From Marinobacter profundi (lineage in GTDB: Bacteria; Pseudomonadota; Gammaproteobacteria; Pseudomonadales; Oleiphilaceae): DNA of 64,000 nt. The stretch covers positions 124,001 through 188,000 of the forward strand of contig NZ_KZ319371.1 of the NCBI RefSeq assembly GCF_002744715.1. Direction: 5' to 3'. Position 1 is the stretch's first letter; each line of letters begins with the position of its first letter. The position numbers were made by a program, and so were the translations under genes. This document shows positions 36,230-46,639 of the stretch, piece after piece. The notes beneath the pieces were generated by a model that saw only the letters and a list, made by a program, of their open reading frames with translations, was not told where the DNA came from and made no database searches.

Positions 36230-36947
36230 GGGGTTCTCCTCGACCATGACTGAACAGGGTTCGGCTGTGCAGGGGGCGCCCCTGCAACAGGTAATCAATC
36301 AGTATACGCATTACCCGCTTGGCAAGACGACGACAGGCCACAGATTCCAGGTCGCCAGCCGCAATCGCCAGCAGCGTCTCTCCCGGCAGGGCACTGAGGT
36401 GGAGGCCCACACCCGGGACACGCACCAGTCCCTGCTCGGGGTCGTAGCAGTACAACTCGCCGGGCATCACGTCGGCTCCGGTATCGGTGGTGCGGTCCCA
36501 GGCAAAGCCAAGCCCCATCGCTTCGGCAAACGCCATTTCGAAACGCCGCAGTACCGGCTCGACATCGGCAGATTCGGCCAGTGCCGAAACCGCTTCGATG
36601 TAGGCCGCGAACAGGTCCGGATGGGGGTCACCGGCGGGTAACAGCCGCTGCAGCACTTCATTGAGGTAAAGCCCGCTGTACATGGCGGTGGTGCGGGTCA
36701 GCGCTGGGCCATGGCGGGTTTCGGCCTGGGTCAGGGTTTTCAGATCACCCCGCCCCTGCCAGTCGAGCAACAGGGGCTGGAATGGCTGGAGCTGGGCCTT
36801 GAGAGGACTGCGGGGACTGTTCGCACCGCGGGCAACCACCGTCATGCGGCCATGGTTGAGGGTAAACAGATCCACCATCAGGCTGGTATCCCGATAGGGC
36901 CGGCGGTGGATCACATAAGCGGGCTCCTGCTGCGACGCCCCCCTCAT
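36219..36947 (-). CDS. recO: DNA repair protein RecO
   Basis: 242 residues. An N-terminal OB-fold ([29 protein letters not shown]) is followed by an all-helical domain ([21 protein letters not shown]). It loads RecA onto SSB-coated DNA together with RecR. It lacks an obvious four-cysteine zinc site, as in other gammaproteobacterial forms. It lies 7 bases after era and overlaps pdxJ, so it is tightly co-transcribed. Confidence 0.95.
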   Translation of the reverse strand: MRGASQQEPAYVIHRRPYRDTSLMVDLFTLNHGRMTVVARGANSPRSPLKAQLQPFQPLLLDWQGRGDLKTLTQAETRHGPALTRTTAMYSGLYLNEVLQRLLPAGDPHPDLFAAYIEAVSALAESADVEPVLRRFEMAFAEAMGLGFAWDRTTDTGADVMPGELYCYDPEQGLVRVPGVGLHLSALPGETLLAIAAGDLESVACRRLAKRVMRILIDYLLQGRPLHSRTLFSHGRGEPHEP

Positions 36948-36954
36948 AACCGCC

Positions 36955-37872
36955 TCAGAGATCGTTCATTCCCAGGCTCTTGAGGGCCCGGTCACTGTCC
37001 GCCCAGCCGCGTTTGACCTTGACCCAGAGCCGCAGCATGATCTTGCTGTCGAACATGCGCTCCATATCAACCCGGGCTTCCTGGCCAATGCGACGCAGGC
37101 GCTCACCCTTGTCACCGATCATGATCTTCTTCTGACCTTCCCGCTCCACCAGAATCAACGCGGACACGTGCAGGGTCTTGCCGTCACGGCGGAATTCCTC
37201 GATTTCCACCGCCACGGAGTACGGTAATTCGGCACCCAGCTGGCGGGTAATTTTTTCGCGCACAATCTCCGACGCCAGGAAACGCTCACTGCGATCAGTG
37301 ATCTGGTCATCCGGATAGAAGTGAACGCTTTCGGGCAGGAAACGCCCGACCGCTTCCTCCAGGGGCGCCAGATTCTGCTCCCGCAATGCCGACAGCGGGA
37401 TGATCTCGGCAAAATCCCGCTTCTGCGACAGCATCTGCAGATGAGGCAGCAGCACTTCGCGGTTCTCGAGTTTATCGACCTTGTTGATGGCGAGGATCAC
37501 CGGACAACGCAGCTTGCTGAGCTTTTCCAGCACCATTTCGTCTGCGGTGGTCCAGTTCAGCTGATCCACCACGAATACCACCACGTCCACATCGATCAAC
37601 GCGGAGGTCGCAGCCTTGTTCATATACCGGTTGATCGCACGCGGCTCTTCCTCGTGCATACCCGGCGTATCCACATAGATGGCCTGGACCGGACCCATGG
37701 TCTTGATGCCAAGAACCTGATGGCGGGTCGTTTGCGGTTTGCGGGACGTGATACTGAGCTTCTGCCCCAGGATGTGGTTCAGCAGGGTCGACTTGCCAAC
37801 ATTCGGGCGACCGACAATGGCGACGAAACCGCAGCGGCTATCCGGATTCTCCGGACGGGTAATATCATTCAT
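36955..37872 (-). CDS. era: GTPase Era
   Basis: 305 residues. The GTPase domain has G1 [13 protein letters not shown]3 [10 protein letters not shown] and G4 NKVDKLE. A C-terminal KH domain ([34 protein letters not shown]) binds the 3' end of 16S rRNA. It assists 30S assembly at the membrane. The start codon overlaps the rnc stop by one base, so the two are translationally coupled. Confidence 0.98.
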   Translation of the reverse strand: MNDITRPENPDSRCGFVAIVGRPNVGKSTLLNHILGQKLSITSRKPQTTRHQVLGIKTMGPVQAIYVDTPGMHEEEPRAINRYMNKAATSALIDVDVVVFVVDQLNWTTADEMVLEKLSKLRCPVILAINKVDKLENREVLLPHLQMLSQKRDFAEIIPLSALREQNLAPLEEAVGRFLPESVHFYPDDQITDRSERFLASEIVREKITRQLGAELPYSVAVEIEEFRRDGKTLHVSALILVEREGQKKIMIGDKGERLRRIGQEARVDMERMFDSKIMLRLWVKVKRGWADSDRALKSLGMNDL

Positions 37873-38561
37873 CAGTGCTCCTCGACACCCAGTGCCTTCA
37901 GGGCATTGCGTGCTGCCTGCTGTTCGGCGATTCGACGGCTGCTACCCACACCTGTGGTTGTACGATCCAGTGACGGCAGGGCGCAGGATACGTGGAAGGT
38001 CTGGGCATGGGCCTCACCTTCCACCGATATGACATCATACTTCGGCAACGGGAACTGGCGCGACTGCAGGTATTCCTGGAGCCGGGTCTTCGGATCTTTC
38101 TGGGTGTCCTGCAGGTTCAGCCCCTTCAGGCGATGCTCGAACCAGCGCAGCACCTGGGCGCGGCAGGTTTCGAAATCACTGTCGAGATAGATGGCGCCAA
38201 TGATCGACTCCACGGCATCGGCGAGAATCGACTCGCGGCGGTAACCACCGCTTTTCAATTCACCGGACCCCAGTCGCAGGTAATTCCCCAGCTCGAATTC
38301 CCGGCCGATCTCAGCCAGGGTGACCCCCTTGACCATCCGTGCCCGCAGCCGGCTCAACTGCCCTTCCCGCGCTTTCTCGAAGTGCTGGAACAGGTATTCG
38401 GCAATCACCATATTCACGATCGAGTCGCCGAGAAATTCCAGCCGTTCGTTGTTGTGATTGCCATGACTGCGGTGCGTCAGCGCCAGCAGCAGACGTTCCG
38501 GGTCGCGAAACTGATAGCCTATGCGGCGCTGCAAGCGGTCAAGGTCGGGTCGGGAAGTCAC
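37872..38561 (-). CDS. rnc: Ribonuclease III
   Basis: 229 residues. The endonuclease domain carries the signature [20 protein letters not shown] with the metal-binding acidic residues, and a second acidic site in [20 protein letters not shown]-terminal dsRNA-binding domain follows ([32 protein letters not shown]). It processes rRNA and cleaves structured mRNAs. The ATG overlaps the end of the DUF4845 gene by four bases. Confidence 0.98.
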   Translation of the reverse strand: MTSRPDLDRLQRRIGYQFRDPERLLLALTHRSHGNHNNERLEFLGDSIVNMVIAEYLFQHFEKAREGQLSRLRARMVKGVTLAEIGREFELGNYLRLGSGELKSGGYRRESILADAVESIIGAIYLDSDFETCRAQVLRWFEHRLKGLNLQDTQKDPKTRLQEYLQSRQFPLPKYDVISVEGEAHAQTFHVSCALPSLDRTTTGVGSSRRIAEQQAARNALKALGVEEH

Positions 38562-38947
38562 TTGCCCTTCATCTCGTATTCATGTTTAAAACTGACAACA
38601 GTGTCGACGTTGCGGAAAATGTTGTTACGAACTTCGTAGTCCACTTTGATGACCACGAATTCGCCGTTCTTCTCCACGAGAATCTGCTTGGCGTCAAAGC
38701 CCCGTACGTTATTCACGCTCAGGCGCTTGTTGATCAGCGTGCGAACCTGCGCCGGGCCCATATCGGAAAGCCCCTCGGTACCGTCCAGGCTCTCAAGGGC
38801 TTCCTGGATGGTAATGTCATCGAGATAGGCCGGCCCCAGCTTGATCACCAGCGTCAGCAGGCTGCCGAAAAACAGCACCATAATGAGCATGGTGATCGCA
38901 GAGGCACCCGCCTGACTGTTTATGGAGGAAAGATTTCTGGTTTTCAT
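38558..38947 (-). CDS. DUF4845 membrane-anchored protein
   Basis: 129 residues with one N-terminal membrane helix ([21 protein letters not shown]) after a basic start, giving a type II anchor with an exported domain of about 90 residues. The body ([39 protein letters not shown]) fits the DUF4845 family, which lies between lepB and rnc in many gammaproteobacteria. Its role is unknown. A link to the signal peptidase upstream is suggested only by gene order. Confidence 0.88.
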   Translation of the reverse strand: MKTRNLSSINSQAGASAITMLIMVLFFGSLLTLVIKLGPAYLDDITIQEALESLDGTEGLSDMGPAQVRTLINKRLSVNNVRGFDAKQILVEKNGEFVVIKVDYEVRNNIFRNVDTVVSFKHEYEMKGK

Positions 38948-38977
38948 GATATTCCACGCCCTGACATGAGTTTCTGA

Positions 38978-39781
38978 TTATTCTATGCCGCCTACGCGGT
39001 CAAACGACGGCAGGCTGGTCAGTGATTTCCAGTGCATCCAGATGGCAAAAGCCTTGCCCACCACCAGATCGTCTGGCACGGTTCCCCAGTAACGGCTGTC
39101 GTTACTGTTATCCCGGTTGTCCCCCATAACAAAGTAATGGCCTTGCGGGACCACCCATTCGCCCTCCCCGGAGCCACTCTGGCGCCCCATGGTCAGGAAG
39201 ATGTCGTGCTCCACGTCACCCAGGTACTCGCGGCGCAGTTCCACCGGCGGCAATTTCGCTACAAACTGGCTCGCCACCTTGTCCCCGTTGACGAAAAGTT
39301 CCTTGTTGCGGTAACGGATGTGATCGCCGGGCAGGCCGATGACCCTTTTAATGTAGTTGGTTTTACCGTCCTCAGGATACTTGAAGACCATCACGTCGCC
39401 GCGCTCCGGATCTGCGAGATCCACAACCTTGGTGCCGGCAACGGGCAGGCGCAGCCCGTAGGAAAACTTGTTGACCAGGATAAAGTCGCCCACTTCCAGG
39501 GTCGGCAGCATGGAGCCGGAAGGAATCTGGAACGGCTCCACAAGAAACGAGCGCAATACCAGAACGATGGCCAGCACCGGAAAGAATGACCGGCTCAGAT
39601 CGACCAGATACGGCTCCCGCGGCTCAGCCTGCGCTTCGTCACCGGTGACTGCAGCCGGCACCGCACCTTCTGCTTCTGCGGCTGCCTGCCGTCGCGCCCG
39701 CAAAAACAACTTGTCGGCAAGCCAGATCAGTCCGGTCGCCAGGGTCAGAACGACCAGAATCAGGGGAAAATCGATATCCAT
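38978..39781 (-). CDS. lepB: Signal peptidase I
   Basis: 267 residues with two N-terminal membrane helices (PLILVVLTLATGLIWLADKL, then FFPVLAIVLVLRSFLV). A periplasmic catalytic domain follows: the nucleophile Ser is in QIPSGSMLPTLEVGD, the general-base Lys in NYIKRVIGLPGD, and VMGDNRDNSNDSR is the box E signature. It removes signal peptides from secreted preproteins. It lies 13 bases after lepA, as in E. coli. Confidence 0.98.
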   Translation of the reverse strand: MDIDFPLILVVLTLATGLIWLADKLFLRARRQAAAEAEGAVPAAVTGDEAQAEPREPYLVDLSRSFFPVLAIVLVLRSFLVEPFQIPSGSMLPTLEVGDFILVNKFSYGLRLPVAGTKVVDLADPERGDVMVFKYPEDGKTNYIKRVIGLPGDHIRYRNKELFVNGDKVASQFVAKLPPVELRREYLGDVEHDIFLTMGRQSGSGEGEWVVPQGHYFVMGDNRDNSNDSRYWGTVPDDLVVGKAFAIWMHWKSLTSLPSFDRVGGIE

Positions 39782-39794
39782 TCAGGTGCCTTAG

Positions 39795-41603
39795 TTATTT
39801 ATCCACTTTCAGTACGGCAAGGAACGCTTCCTGAGGCACCTCGACGTTACCCAACTGCTTCATGCGCTTTTTGCCTTCTTTCTGTTTCTGCAACAGCTTC
39901 TTCTTACGGCTGACGTCACCACCGTAACACTTGGCCGTGACATTCTTGCGCAGGGCCTTGACGGTTACCCGGGCCACCACTTGATTGCCAATCGCAGCCT
40001 GGATGGCGATATCAAACATCTGACGGGGAATCAGCTCTTTCATCTTCTCGACCAGGGCGCGGCCTTTGTAATGGGCCTGCTCCTTGTGGACGATCAGCGC
40101 CAGGGCATCGACACGGTCACCGTTAATCAGCACATCCAGACGTACCAGGTTGGCGGGCTGGAAGCGGACGAAATGGTAATCCAGCGACGCAAAACCACGG
40201 CTGGCGGACTTGATCCGGTCGAAGAAGTCCATCACCACTTCCGCCATCGGCAACTCATAGGTGAGCTGAACCTGGCTGGACATGAAGTGCATGTTCTTCT
40301 GGATACCGCGTTTTTCCTCGCACAGCGCAATGACATTACCCAGGTGCTCCTGGGGCACCAGAATGTTGGCCTCGACAATTGGCTCACGCATCTCCTCGAT
40401 GGACCCAATATCCGGGAGCCGGGAGGGGTTGTCCACCGACACGGTCTCACCCTGTCGGGTCACCACCTCATAGATGACGGTAGGCGCGGTGGTAATGAGA
40501 TCGATGTCGTATTCCCGTTCAAGCCGCTCCTGGATGATTTCCATGTGCAGCATGCCGAGGAATCCACAGCGGAAACCAAAACCGAGAGCATCGGAATTTT
40601 CCGGCTCGTAGAACAGGGAGGCATCGTTCAGGGTCAGCTTTTCCAGGGCGTCACGGAAATCGTCGTAATCATCCGCGCTGACCGGAAACAGGCCGGCATA
40701 CACCTGCGGCTTGACCTTCTTGAAGCCCGGCAGCATCGGTGTTTCGTCGGCAAACTTGTGGTGCACGATGGTGTCGCCCACTGGAGCACCGTGGATATCC
40801 TTGATACCGGCAACCACAAACCCCACATCACCGGCCTCAAGAATGTTGGTGTCGGTCGGCTTGGGATTGAAGATACCCACCTTGTCGGCGTTCCAGGCTT
40901 TGCCGGTGGATTTGATGACGATCTTGTCACCCTTTTTCAGCACACCCTGGGTCACCCGCACCAGCGACACCACGCCCAGGTAATTATCAAACCAGGAATC
41001 GATAATCAGCGCCTGAAGGGGCGCCGAGCGATCCCCCTGGGGCGGCGGAATCTTCTTGATAAGATCCTCGAGAACATCCTCGACACCCATACCGCTCTTG
41101 GCACTGCAGCGCACTGCGTCCTGGGCCTCGATACCGATAATGTCCTCGATTTCCTTGGCAACCCGCTCAGGTTCGGCCTGCGGCAGGTCCATCTTGTTCA
41201 GGACCGGCACGACCTCAAGGCCCTGCTCGATCGCGGTGTAACAGTTGGCCACCGACTGGGCCTCAACGCCCTGGCCGGCATCGACCACCAGCAATGCGCC
41301 CTCGCAGGCGTACAGGGAGCGGGAAACCTCATAGGAAAAGTCGACATGGCCCGGGGTGTCGATAAAGTTGAGCTTGTACTCGACGCCATCCTTCGCCGTA
41401 TAGTTGAGCGTCACACTCTGGGCCTTGATGGTGATGCCGCGCTCGCGCTCAAGGTCCATGGAGTCGAGCACCTGTTCGGCCATTTCGCGGTCGCTCAGGC
41501 CGCCACAAATCTGGATAAACCGGTCAGCGAGTGTGGATTTGCCGTGGTCGATATGGGCGATGATCGAAAAGTTGCGGATACGGCTCAATTCAGTCACAGA
41601 CAA
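39795..41603 (-). CDS. lepA: Translation elongation factor 4 (LepA)
   Basis: 602 residues. Ribosome-binding GTPase with G1 [16 protein letters not shown]3 DTPGHVDF and G4 NKMDLP, an EF-G-like domain series, and the LepA-specific C-terminal domain ([19 protein letters not shown]). It acts on stalled or mis-translocated ribosomes and initiation. It precedes lepB. The 149 bases upstream separate it from the GGDEF gene and show no clear promoter by eye. Confidence 0.98.
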   Translation of the reverse strand: MSVTELSRIRNFSIIAHIDHGKSTLADRFIQICGGLSDREMAEQVLDSMDLERERGITIKAQSVTLNYTAKDGVEYKLNFIDTPGHVDFSYEVSRSLYACEGALLVVDAGQGVEAQSVANCYTAIEQGLEVVPVLNKMDLPQAEPERVAKEIEDIIGIEAQDAVRCSAKSGMGVEDVLEDLIKKIPPPQGDRSAPLQALIIDSWFDNYLGVVSLVRVTQGVLKKGDKIVIKSTGKAWNADKVGIFNPKPTDTNILEAGDVGFVVAGIKDIHGAPVGDTIVHHKFADETPMLPGFKKVKPQVYAGLFPVSADDYDDFRDALEKLTLNDASLFYEPENSDALGFGFRCGFLGMLHMEIIQERLEREYDIDLITTAPTVIYEVVTRQGETVSVDNPSRLPDIGSIEEMREPIVEANILVPQEHLGNVIALCEEKRGIQKNMHFMSSQVQLTYELPMAEVVMDFFDRIKSASRGFASLDYHFVRFQPANLVRLDVLINGDRVDALALIVHKEQAHYKGRALVEKMKELIPRQMFDIAIQAAIGNQVVARVTVKALRKNVTAKCYGGDVSRKKKLLQKQKEGKKRMKQLGNVEVPQEAFLAVLKVDK

Positions 41604-41752
41604 TGGGTACTCATAAAAGACGAAGGATCCGATCCGGAAAGGCCGGACAGGCGGCAGATCGGGCGCATTACCCGAACCACCGGCAGGCTCTGGCCAGACC
41701 GGGAATTTGGTAACTGCGGGATTTTACCGGTAACCAGCCGCCATTGCCATGA

Positions 41753-44479
41753 TCAGGAGATAAGGGGTCGTTCATACTGCCGGACCAGGAAGCCGATAAG
41801 GGCATCCTCGTCCAGCGGATAGCTGAACAGATTACCCTGGCACTGGGTACAACCCACCGACCGGAGAAAGCTCAGCTGCTGCGGGGTTTCCACCCCTTCG
41901 GCCACGACCGTCAGATGCAGCTTGCGCGCCAGCGCGATGACCGCGGAGGCCACATCCGTTGCACTGACGTTGTACGGGATATCGCGGATAAACCGGTGGT
42001 CTATTTTTACCACGTCCAGCGGCAGCTGCTGCAGCGCCGCCAGCGAACAGGAGCCGGTTCCGAAATCATCGAGGATCAGACACACACCAAGATCGTTCAG
42101 CGCTCCAAGAATATCCCGCAACATCCGCGGATCCTCGTTGAGCAACTCAGCCGGCATCTCCAGCTCGAGCCGATCCGGCGACACTCCGGTTTCGGTGATA
42201 ATCTGGCGGAACAGGTCCAGGAAACCATTGTCGGTGACCTGCTGCACGGACAGATTGACGGCCACCCTGAGCGATTCAAAGCCGGCCCGCTCAAGGGCCT
42301 GGATCTGGATGCAGGCCTGCCGCAAGGCAATCTCGCCGAGCCGGACAATCAGCCCGGTCTCTTCGGCCAGGCCAATGAATTGCTGAGCCGACACCAGTCC
42401 CTTCTCGGGGTGCTGCCAGCGCAGGAACGCCTCGACACCAATCACCCGGCCATTCTCGAGATTGATCTTGGGTTGGTAATGCAGCAGGAAGCGGTCGCCT
42501 TCGAGGGCGCTCGCCAGCTCTTCCTGCTGCAGCAGGCGACGAGCGGCCTTGATATTCATCGCCGGAGTGAAGAACTGGTAGTTGTTACGCCCCCGTTCCT
42601 TGGCCCGGTACATGGCGAGGTCGGCGTACTTCATCAGCACGCCCGGGTCGTCACTGTCGAAGGGCACCATGGTGACACCGATACTCACTGTTACCCCCAC
42701 CTCATGTTCACTCAGGCGAACCCGCTGACACAACCTGCGCAGGATGGTTTCGGCAACCCGCCCGACCGCTTCCGGGCCGCTGATTCGCGACAGCAACACC
42801 ACAAATTCATCGCCACCGAGGCGGGCGACCGAGTCTTCCTCACGAACACAACCGGTCAGCCAGAAGGCCACCTGTCGCAGCAACTCATCGCCGGCCTCAT
42901 GACCGAGGGTGTCGTTGATGCGCTTGAAGCCATCCAGGTCAAGGAACATCAGAGCGGCCGCTTCACCGGTGCGCTTGCTGCGCCTTACCACGTGGGCCAA
43001 CCGGTCACGGAATAACTGGCGGTTGGCCAGTCCGGTCAGCGGATCATAGAACGCCAGGCGGTGCAGCTCGGACTGCGCAGCCTTCAGCTGGGTGAGGTCC
43101 CGCAGGCTGAGCACCACGCCGTTTACCCCGGGCACGTCCAGCATGGCGGTGTAGGTGCCTTCCATATCCCGCCACTGACCCGAGGAATCCCGTACCCGCG
43201 CCCGCACCACCGGCAACTGGGTGCCCGGCGATCGCACCGCCTCACCAAAGCCGGCCTGCAACTGGGGCCAGTCGTCCCGGTGCACCACGGTCTCGAAGTC
43301 CATATCCCGCAAATGATCAGGCTCAAAACCGAGAATGTCGCGGGACGACGGGCTGGCATAGTTGGCGCGGCCATCCCGGTCGAGCACCAGGGTCACGTTG
43401 GCAGCACCCTCAGTGATCGCACGGTACCGGCCGGCACTGACCTGCGCCAGCAGCCGGGAGCGGATCAGCGACAGACTGAATGCAAACAACAGGAAACTGA
43501 TGACCAGCCCGCTGCCCAGCACAATGGGTGGCCGCGGGTCAGAGGCGAGGAAGTCAAACGCCGGCGTCGAACGGGTCTGCAGCAGCCAGGTACGGCCACC
43601 GTAACGGATCGTCTGGCTCAGTTCGAAACTGAAGTTGTCATCAAGCGAACCGAGATTGGACCCGTACATCAGGGTATCCCGCCGCGGCTCACTGCCGTCG
43701 TGAATCCGCACATCGAGGAAGGGCGCAATCAGCCCGACGATGCCATCAATCAGGTTATTCATCCGGAATGCGCTGAACACATAGCCCCTGAGCATCCCAT
43801 GGCGCTCCGCCAGTGTTGCCGGCGCTTCCCCGCCGTGATAGACCGGGTAGTACATCATGAAGCCGGCCTGGTCCTCGGCCAGTTCCTCCTGAACCAGCAC
43901 TACCTTGCCGGTCACCACCGGACTTGCCTGATCCCGGGCCTGTACCATGGCAGTCCGGTGAACAGGGTCGGTTGAGGCGTCATAGCCAAATGCCTTGCGA
44001 TTGCGCGCGGTACCCGGTTCCATGAAAACAACAGGCAGGTACTCGTCGCGCGAGCCGGGCGGCCGCACCTGATAGCCGGTATTGCCCTGCTCCCGCACGC
44101 TGCTGACATGGTCCGCCACATCCTCCGGAGCGAGGCGCCGGACATAACCGATGCCCTGAATACCCGGGTAGTAACGTTCGATATCCACATTACGGATATA
44201 GGTACGCCAGTCTTGCTGACTGACCTCCCCGGTAACCGCAAATAGCCCCGCACTGCCGGCAAGCACCTGCTCATAGTTCAGCAGGCGTTCCTCGATGGCT
44301 GTCTTGAGCTGGAGCGACTGGGTGCGGAAACGGGCTTCCGTGCGGTCCTCGACGAGGCGGACGGAGAACTGCCACAGCAGGGCTGTGATAATGATAGAGG
44401 CAATCAGCAGGAACCACGCAACGAGCGCGTGGGGCAGCCGCAACAACTCCCGGAGGGAGACATCCCTGGCATTCATCAT
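41753..44479 (-). CDS. CHASE-PAS-GGDEF-degenerate EAL membrane protein
   Basis: About 908 residues from ATG 44479; the longer frame would need TTG at 44536. TM1 is near 18-36 (VAWFLLIASIIITALLWQF). A periplasmic CHASE-type sensor spans about 70-290 (GIQGIGYVRRLAPED, GFMMYYPVYHGG). TM2 is near 315-340, PAS near 350-470, GGDEF near 475-640 and EAL near 655-900. The GGDEF signature (555-559) is intact with REED five residues before it, the RxxD inhibitory site. The EAL domain is eroded: EAL reads EAF (683-685), the usual ITE metal-ligand motif reads MPA (Ala near 777), and FGTGYSSL reads FGTGSCSL. It is therefore probably a diguanylate cyclase with a non-catalytic EAL domain. The EAL fold may still bind cyclic-di-GMP. 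Confidence 0.9.
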   Translation of the reverse strand: MMNARDVSLRELLRLPHALVAWFLLIASIIITALLWQFSVRLVEDRTEARFRTQSLQLKTAIEERLLNYEQVLAGSAGLFAVTGEVSQQDWRTYIRNVDIERYYPGIQGIGYVRRLAPEDVADHVSSVREQGNTGYQVRPPGSRDEYLPVVFMEPGTARNRKAFGYDASTDPVHRTAMVQARDQASPVVTGKVVLVQEELAEDQAGFMMYYPVYHGGEAPATLAERHGMLRGYVFSAFRMNNLIDGIVGLIAPFLDVRIHDGSEPRRDTLMYGSNLGSLDDNFSFELSQTIRYGGRTWLLQTRSTPAFDFLASDPRPPIVLGSGLVISFLLFAFSLSLIRSRLLAQVSAGRYRAITEGAANVTLVLDRDGRANYASPSSRDILGFEPDHLRDMDFETVVHRDDWPQLQAGFGEAVRSPGTQLPVVRARVRDSSGQWRDMEGTYTAMLDVPGVNGVVLSLRDLTQLKAAQSELHRLAFYDPLTGLANRQLFRDRLAHVVRRSKRTGEAAALMFLDLDGFKRINDTLGHEAGDELLRQVAFWLTGCVREEDSVARLGGDEFVVLLSRISGPEAVGRVAETILRRLCQRVRLSEHEVGVTVSIGVTMVPFDSDDPGVLMKYADLAMYRAKERGRNNYQFFTPAMNIKAARRLLQQEELASALEGDRFLLHYQPKINLENGRVIGVEAFLRWQHPEKGLVSAQQFIGLAEETGLIVRLGEIALRQACIQIQALERAGFESLRVAVNLSVQQVTDNGFLDLFRQIITETGVSPDRLELEMPAELLNEDPRMLRDILGALNDLGVCLILDDFGTGSCSLAALQQLPLDVVKIDHRFIRDIPYNVSATDVASAVIALARKLHLTVVAEGVETPQQLSFLRSVGCTQCQGNLFSYPLDEDALIGFLVRQYERPLIS

Positions 44480-44538
44480 GAAGATACGGTCCGATCCATG
44501 GCCTTGAACGGAAATTATTTTTTTCGAGTATAACAAAC

Positions 44539-44578
44539 AACCCGCAGGCTGTCGTTCACTGCCGACACCCTGCGGGTT
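44539..44578 (-). terminator. Terminator of the algU-muc operon
   Basis: On the minus strand AACCCGCAGG with an inner TGTCG pairs with CGACA and CCTGCGGGTT around a short loop, followed by GTTTGTTAT. It lies about 55 bases beyond the mucD stop. A second hairpin, two GCGGCCGC arms around AGAA (44598-44617), sits between the two. Confidence 0.7.
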
Positions 44579-44630
44579 GCGCCCGCGATGGGAGACCGCG
44601 GCCGCAGAAGCGGCCGCCGTCAGCTCCGGA

Positions 44631-46085
44631 TCAGGGCTTCATTACCAGGTAGGTTGCCATCCCCTGGCGAACCACCCGGACGGAAACCGCACGATTTTTC
44701 GGCAATGCCGCCACCACCTTCCGGAAGTCCTCGACGGAGCGGATTTCCTGACGGTTCAGCTCGGTGATCACATCCCGCGGGCGAATTCCCGCCTCCAGCG
44801 CCGGGCCCCGGGCGACGTTGCTGACCAGCACCCCGCCACTCACGCTCAGGGAGCTGGCCAGGTCTGCAGGCAACGGCTGCACAGTCAGCCCCAGGGGTGC
44901 CGACGATGGCGCCGCATCAGGTGCCGGTGCCGCCGCCTGCTGCTGCCCTTCCTCCGGCAGCTGGCCGATCTCGACATCCAGCATCATTTCACGACCACCG
45001 CGCAGCACCTGCAGGCGGGCGGTTTCCCCCACCGGCGTACGACCGACCATTGGTGGCAGGTCCGACGACATCACGATCGCCTCGCCGTCATACTCCAGCA
45101 CAATATCCCCGGCCTGCAGACCGGCCTGCGCCGCGGGCGACCCTTCCATAACCTCGGCAATCAGTGCACCGCGGGGCCGCTTCAGCCCAAAAGTCTCTGC
45201 CAGATCACGGCTGACCTCCTGAATCAGTACGCCCAGCCAGCCCCGGGAAACCGACCCTTTGTCACGAATCTGACGGAAAACGTTCATCGCATCGTCGATG
45301 GGGATGGCGAACGACACCCCCATGAAGCCGCCGGAGCGGGTGTAGATCTGCGAGTTGATTCCAACCACCTCGCCGTCCAGATTAAACAGCGGGCCGCCGG
45401 AGTTGCCGGGGTTGATGGCCACATCGGTCTGGATGAAGGGTACGTAGTTCTCGGTCGGCAAGGAGCGGCCCAGCGCACTGACAATACCGGCGGTTGCGGT
45501 GTAATCAAAACCGAACGGCGAGCCGATGGCCAATACCCACTCACCGGTTTTCAGATCCTTCGACCGACCGATCCGGACCACCGGAAGGTCGTTACCATCT
45601 TCAATTTTGAGAACAGCAAGGTCGGATTTCGGGTCAGTACCAACCAGGGTGGCCGGCAGTTCACGACGGTCATTGAGACGCACGATGATCTCATCGGCGC
45701 CCTCGATCACGTGGTTGTTGGTCAGCACATAGCCGTCCGACGAAACAATGAATCCGGACCCCATGGAACGGCGCGGCTCAACCTGTCCGGGACTGCCTCC
45801 CCCGAAGGGTGAGTGCGGGCCACGGAAGAAGTCCTGGAAAAATTCCGGCAACTGCTCCAGCTGGCGCTCGTCAAAGGGCATCGCCCGGCCCTGCGCCGGC
45901 ACTTCCTGGGTGGTGCTGATGTTCACCACGGCTCCGGAGTTCTCCTCAACCAGTTCGGTAAAATCCGGCAGGCTGCGGGCAGCTGCGCCCTGCACCCAGA
46001 ACATTGCGACAACCAGCATCAGCAGAGCGGTCATGGTCATCCCGGAACGGAAACGGGACGGTCTGAAAATCATGGCTTCTGACAT
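44631..46085 (-). CDS. mucD: Periplasmic serine protease MucD (DegP family)
   Basis: 484 residues from ATG 46085, with GGGG six bases upstream. A signal peptide (residues about 12-36, TALLMLVVAMFWVQGAAA) is followed by a trypsin-like domain with His in LTNNHVIEG, Asp in KSDLAVLKI and Ser in INPGNSGGPLF. Two PDZ domains follow, about 265-360 and 400-475. It degrades misfolded envelope proteins and restrains AlgU activation in Pseudomonas. An Ala/Pro-rich linker joins the PDZ domains. It is the last gene of the algU-mucA-mucB-mucC-mucD operon. Confidence 0.96.
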   Translation of the reverse strand: MSEAMIFRPSRFRSGMTMTALLMLVVAMFWVQGAAARSLPDFTELVEENSGAVVNISTTQEVPAQGRAMPFDERQLEQLPEFFQDFFRGPHSPFGGGSPGQVEPRRSMGSGFIVSSDGYVLTNNHVIEGADEIIVRLNDRRELPATLVGTDPKSDLAVLKIEDGNDLPVVRIGRSKDLKTGEWVLAIGSPFGFDYTATAGIVSALGRSLPTENYVPFIQTDVAINPGNSGGPLFNLDGEVVGINSQIYTRSGGFMGVSFAIPIDDAMNVFRQIRDKGSVSRGWLGVLIQEVSRDLAETFGLKRPRGALIAEVMEGSPAAQAGLQAGDIVLEYDGEAIVMSSDLPPMVGRTPVGETARLQVLRGGREMMLDVEIGQLPEEGQQQAAAPAPDAAPSSAPLGLTVQPLPADLASSLSVSGGVLVSNVARGPALEAGIRPRDVITELNRQEIRSVEDFRKVVAALPKNRAVSVRVVRQGMATYLVMKP

Positions 46086-46189
46086 TTCGTACCCCTTGTT
46101 GTAGTCAGTCCAGGTGATCGGTTTTAACACCGGTATGGGATGTATTCTGTGGCCTGGCAAGGCGATTTCAACTTAACAAACTGTAGGAT

Positions 46190-46639
46190 TTACAGACAGG
46201 TGTCGCGTTCTGCCGTACCGGTCCGTATCAGCCGCGGTGCGTAGCGGGCATCTGCACCGACCCGACGGCTGCGGGCAAACCCGAATCCGACCGCCATGCC
46301 AATGACCGCACCAGCAACCGCAGCAGGCTCGGCACCACCCGACAGCCAGTGACCGGCCAGTGCACCCGCCACAAACAGCAAAAGGGGCAACGCATAAACG
46401 AGTCCCGATGCCGCCAGCAGAGCGGACTCGGAAATGGCCACGGTCACTTCGTCACCTACCCGGACCCCCAGGGTATTGTCCACCAGCACCCGGTTAGCAC
46501 GCCCGGCGGTGAAACTCGCCAGCGCCTTCTGACCGCAGCCATGGCGGGCAGCGCAGCTCGTGCAGGCGCTCTGGCGGATGGTCTGGACCCACACCTTGTT
46601 GCCTGCCTCTGCCACGACCTTGCCGGATTCGGTTATCAC
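46190..46639 (-). CDS. rseC: RseC/MucC family membrane protein
   Basis: 149 residues. An N-terminal cysteine-rich part (SACTSCAARHGCGQKAL, three to four cysteines) is followed by two membrane helices (LLAASGLVYALPLLLFVAGAL and AAVAGAVIGMAVGFGFA). This is the RseC/MucC pattern. E. coli RseC has been linked to SoxR reduction and sigma-E control, and MucC to alginate regulation in Pseudomonas. Its start overlaps the mucB end by four bases. A 104-base gap separates it from mucD. Confidence 0.93.
   Translation of the reverse strand: MITESGKVVAEAGNKVWVQTIRQSACTSCAARHGCGQKALASFTAGRANRVLVDNTLGVRVGDEVTVAISESALLAASGLVYALPLLLFVAGALAGHWLSGGAEPAAVAGAVIGMAVGFGFARSRRVGADARYAPRLIRTGTAERDTCL

Noticed and set aside
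39981-41822. A 613-codon open frame opposite lepA
   Set aside because: lepA is unmistakable on the other strand and the antisense translation shows no family features.
44598-44617. GCGGCCGC-AGAA-GCGGCCGC as a mobile repeat
   Set aside because: Each arm is an ordinary self-complementary GC octamer. I saw no further copies, flanking duplications or transposase, so it is treated as a simple hairpin after mucD.
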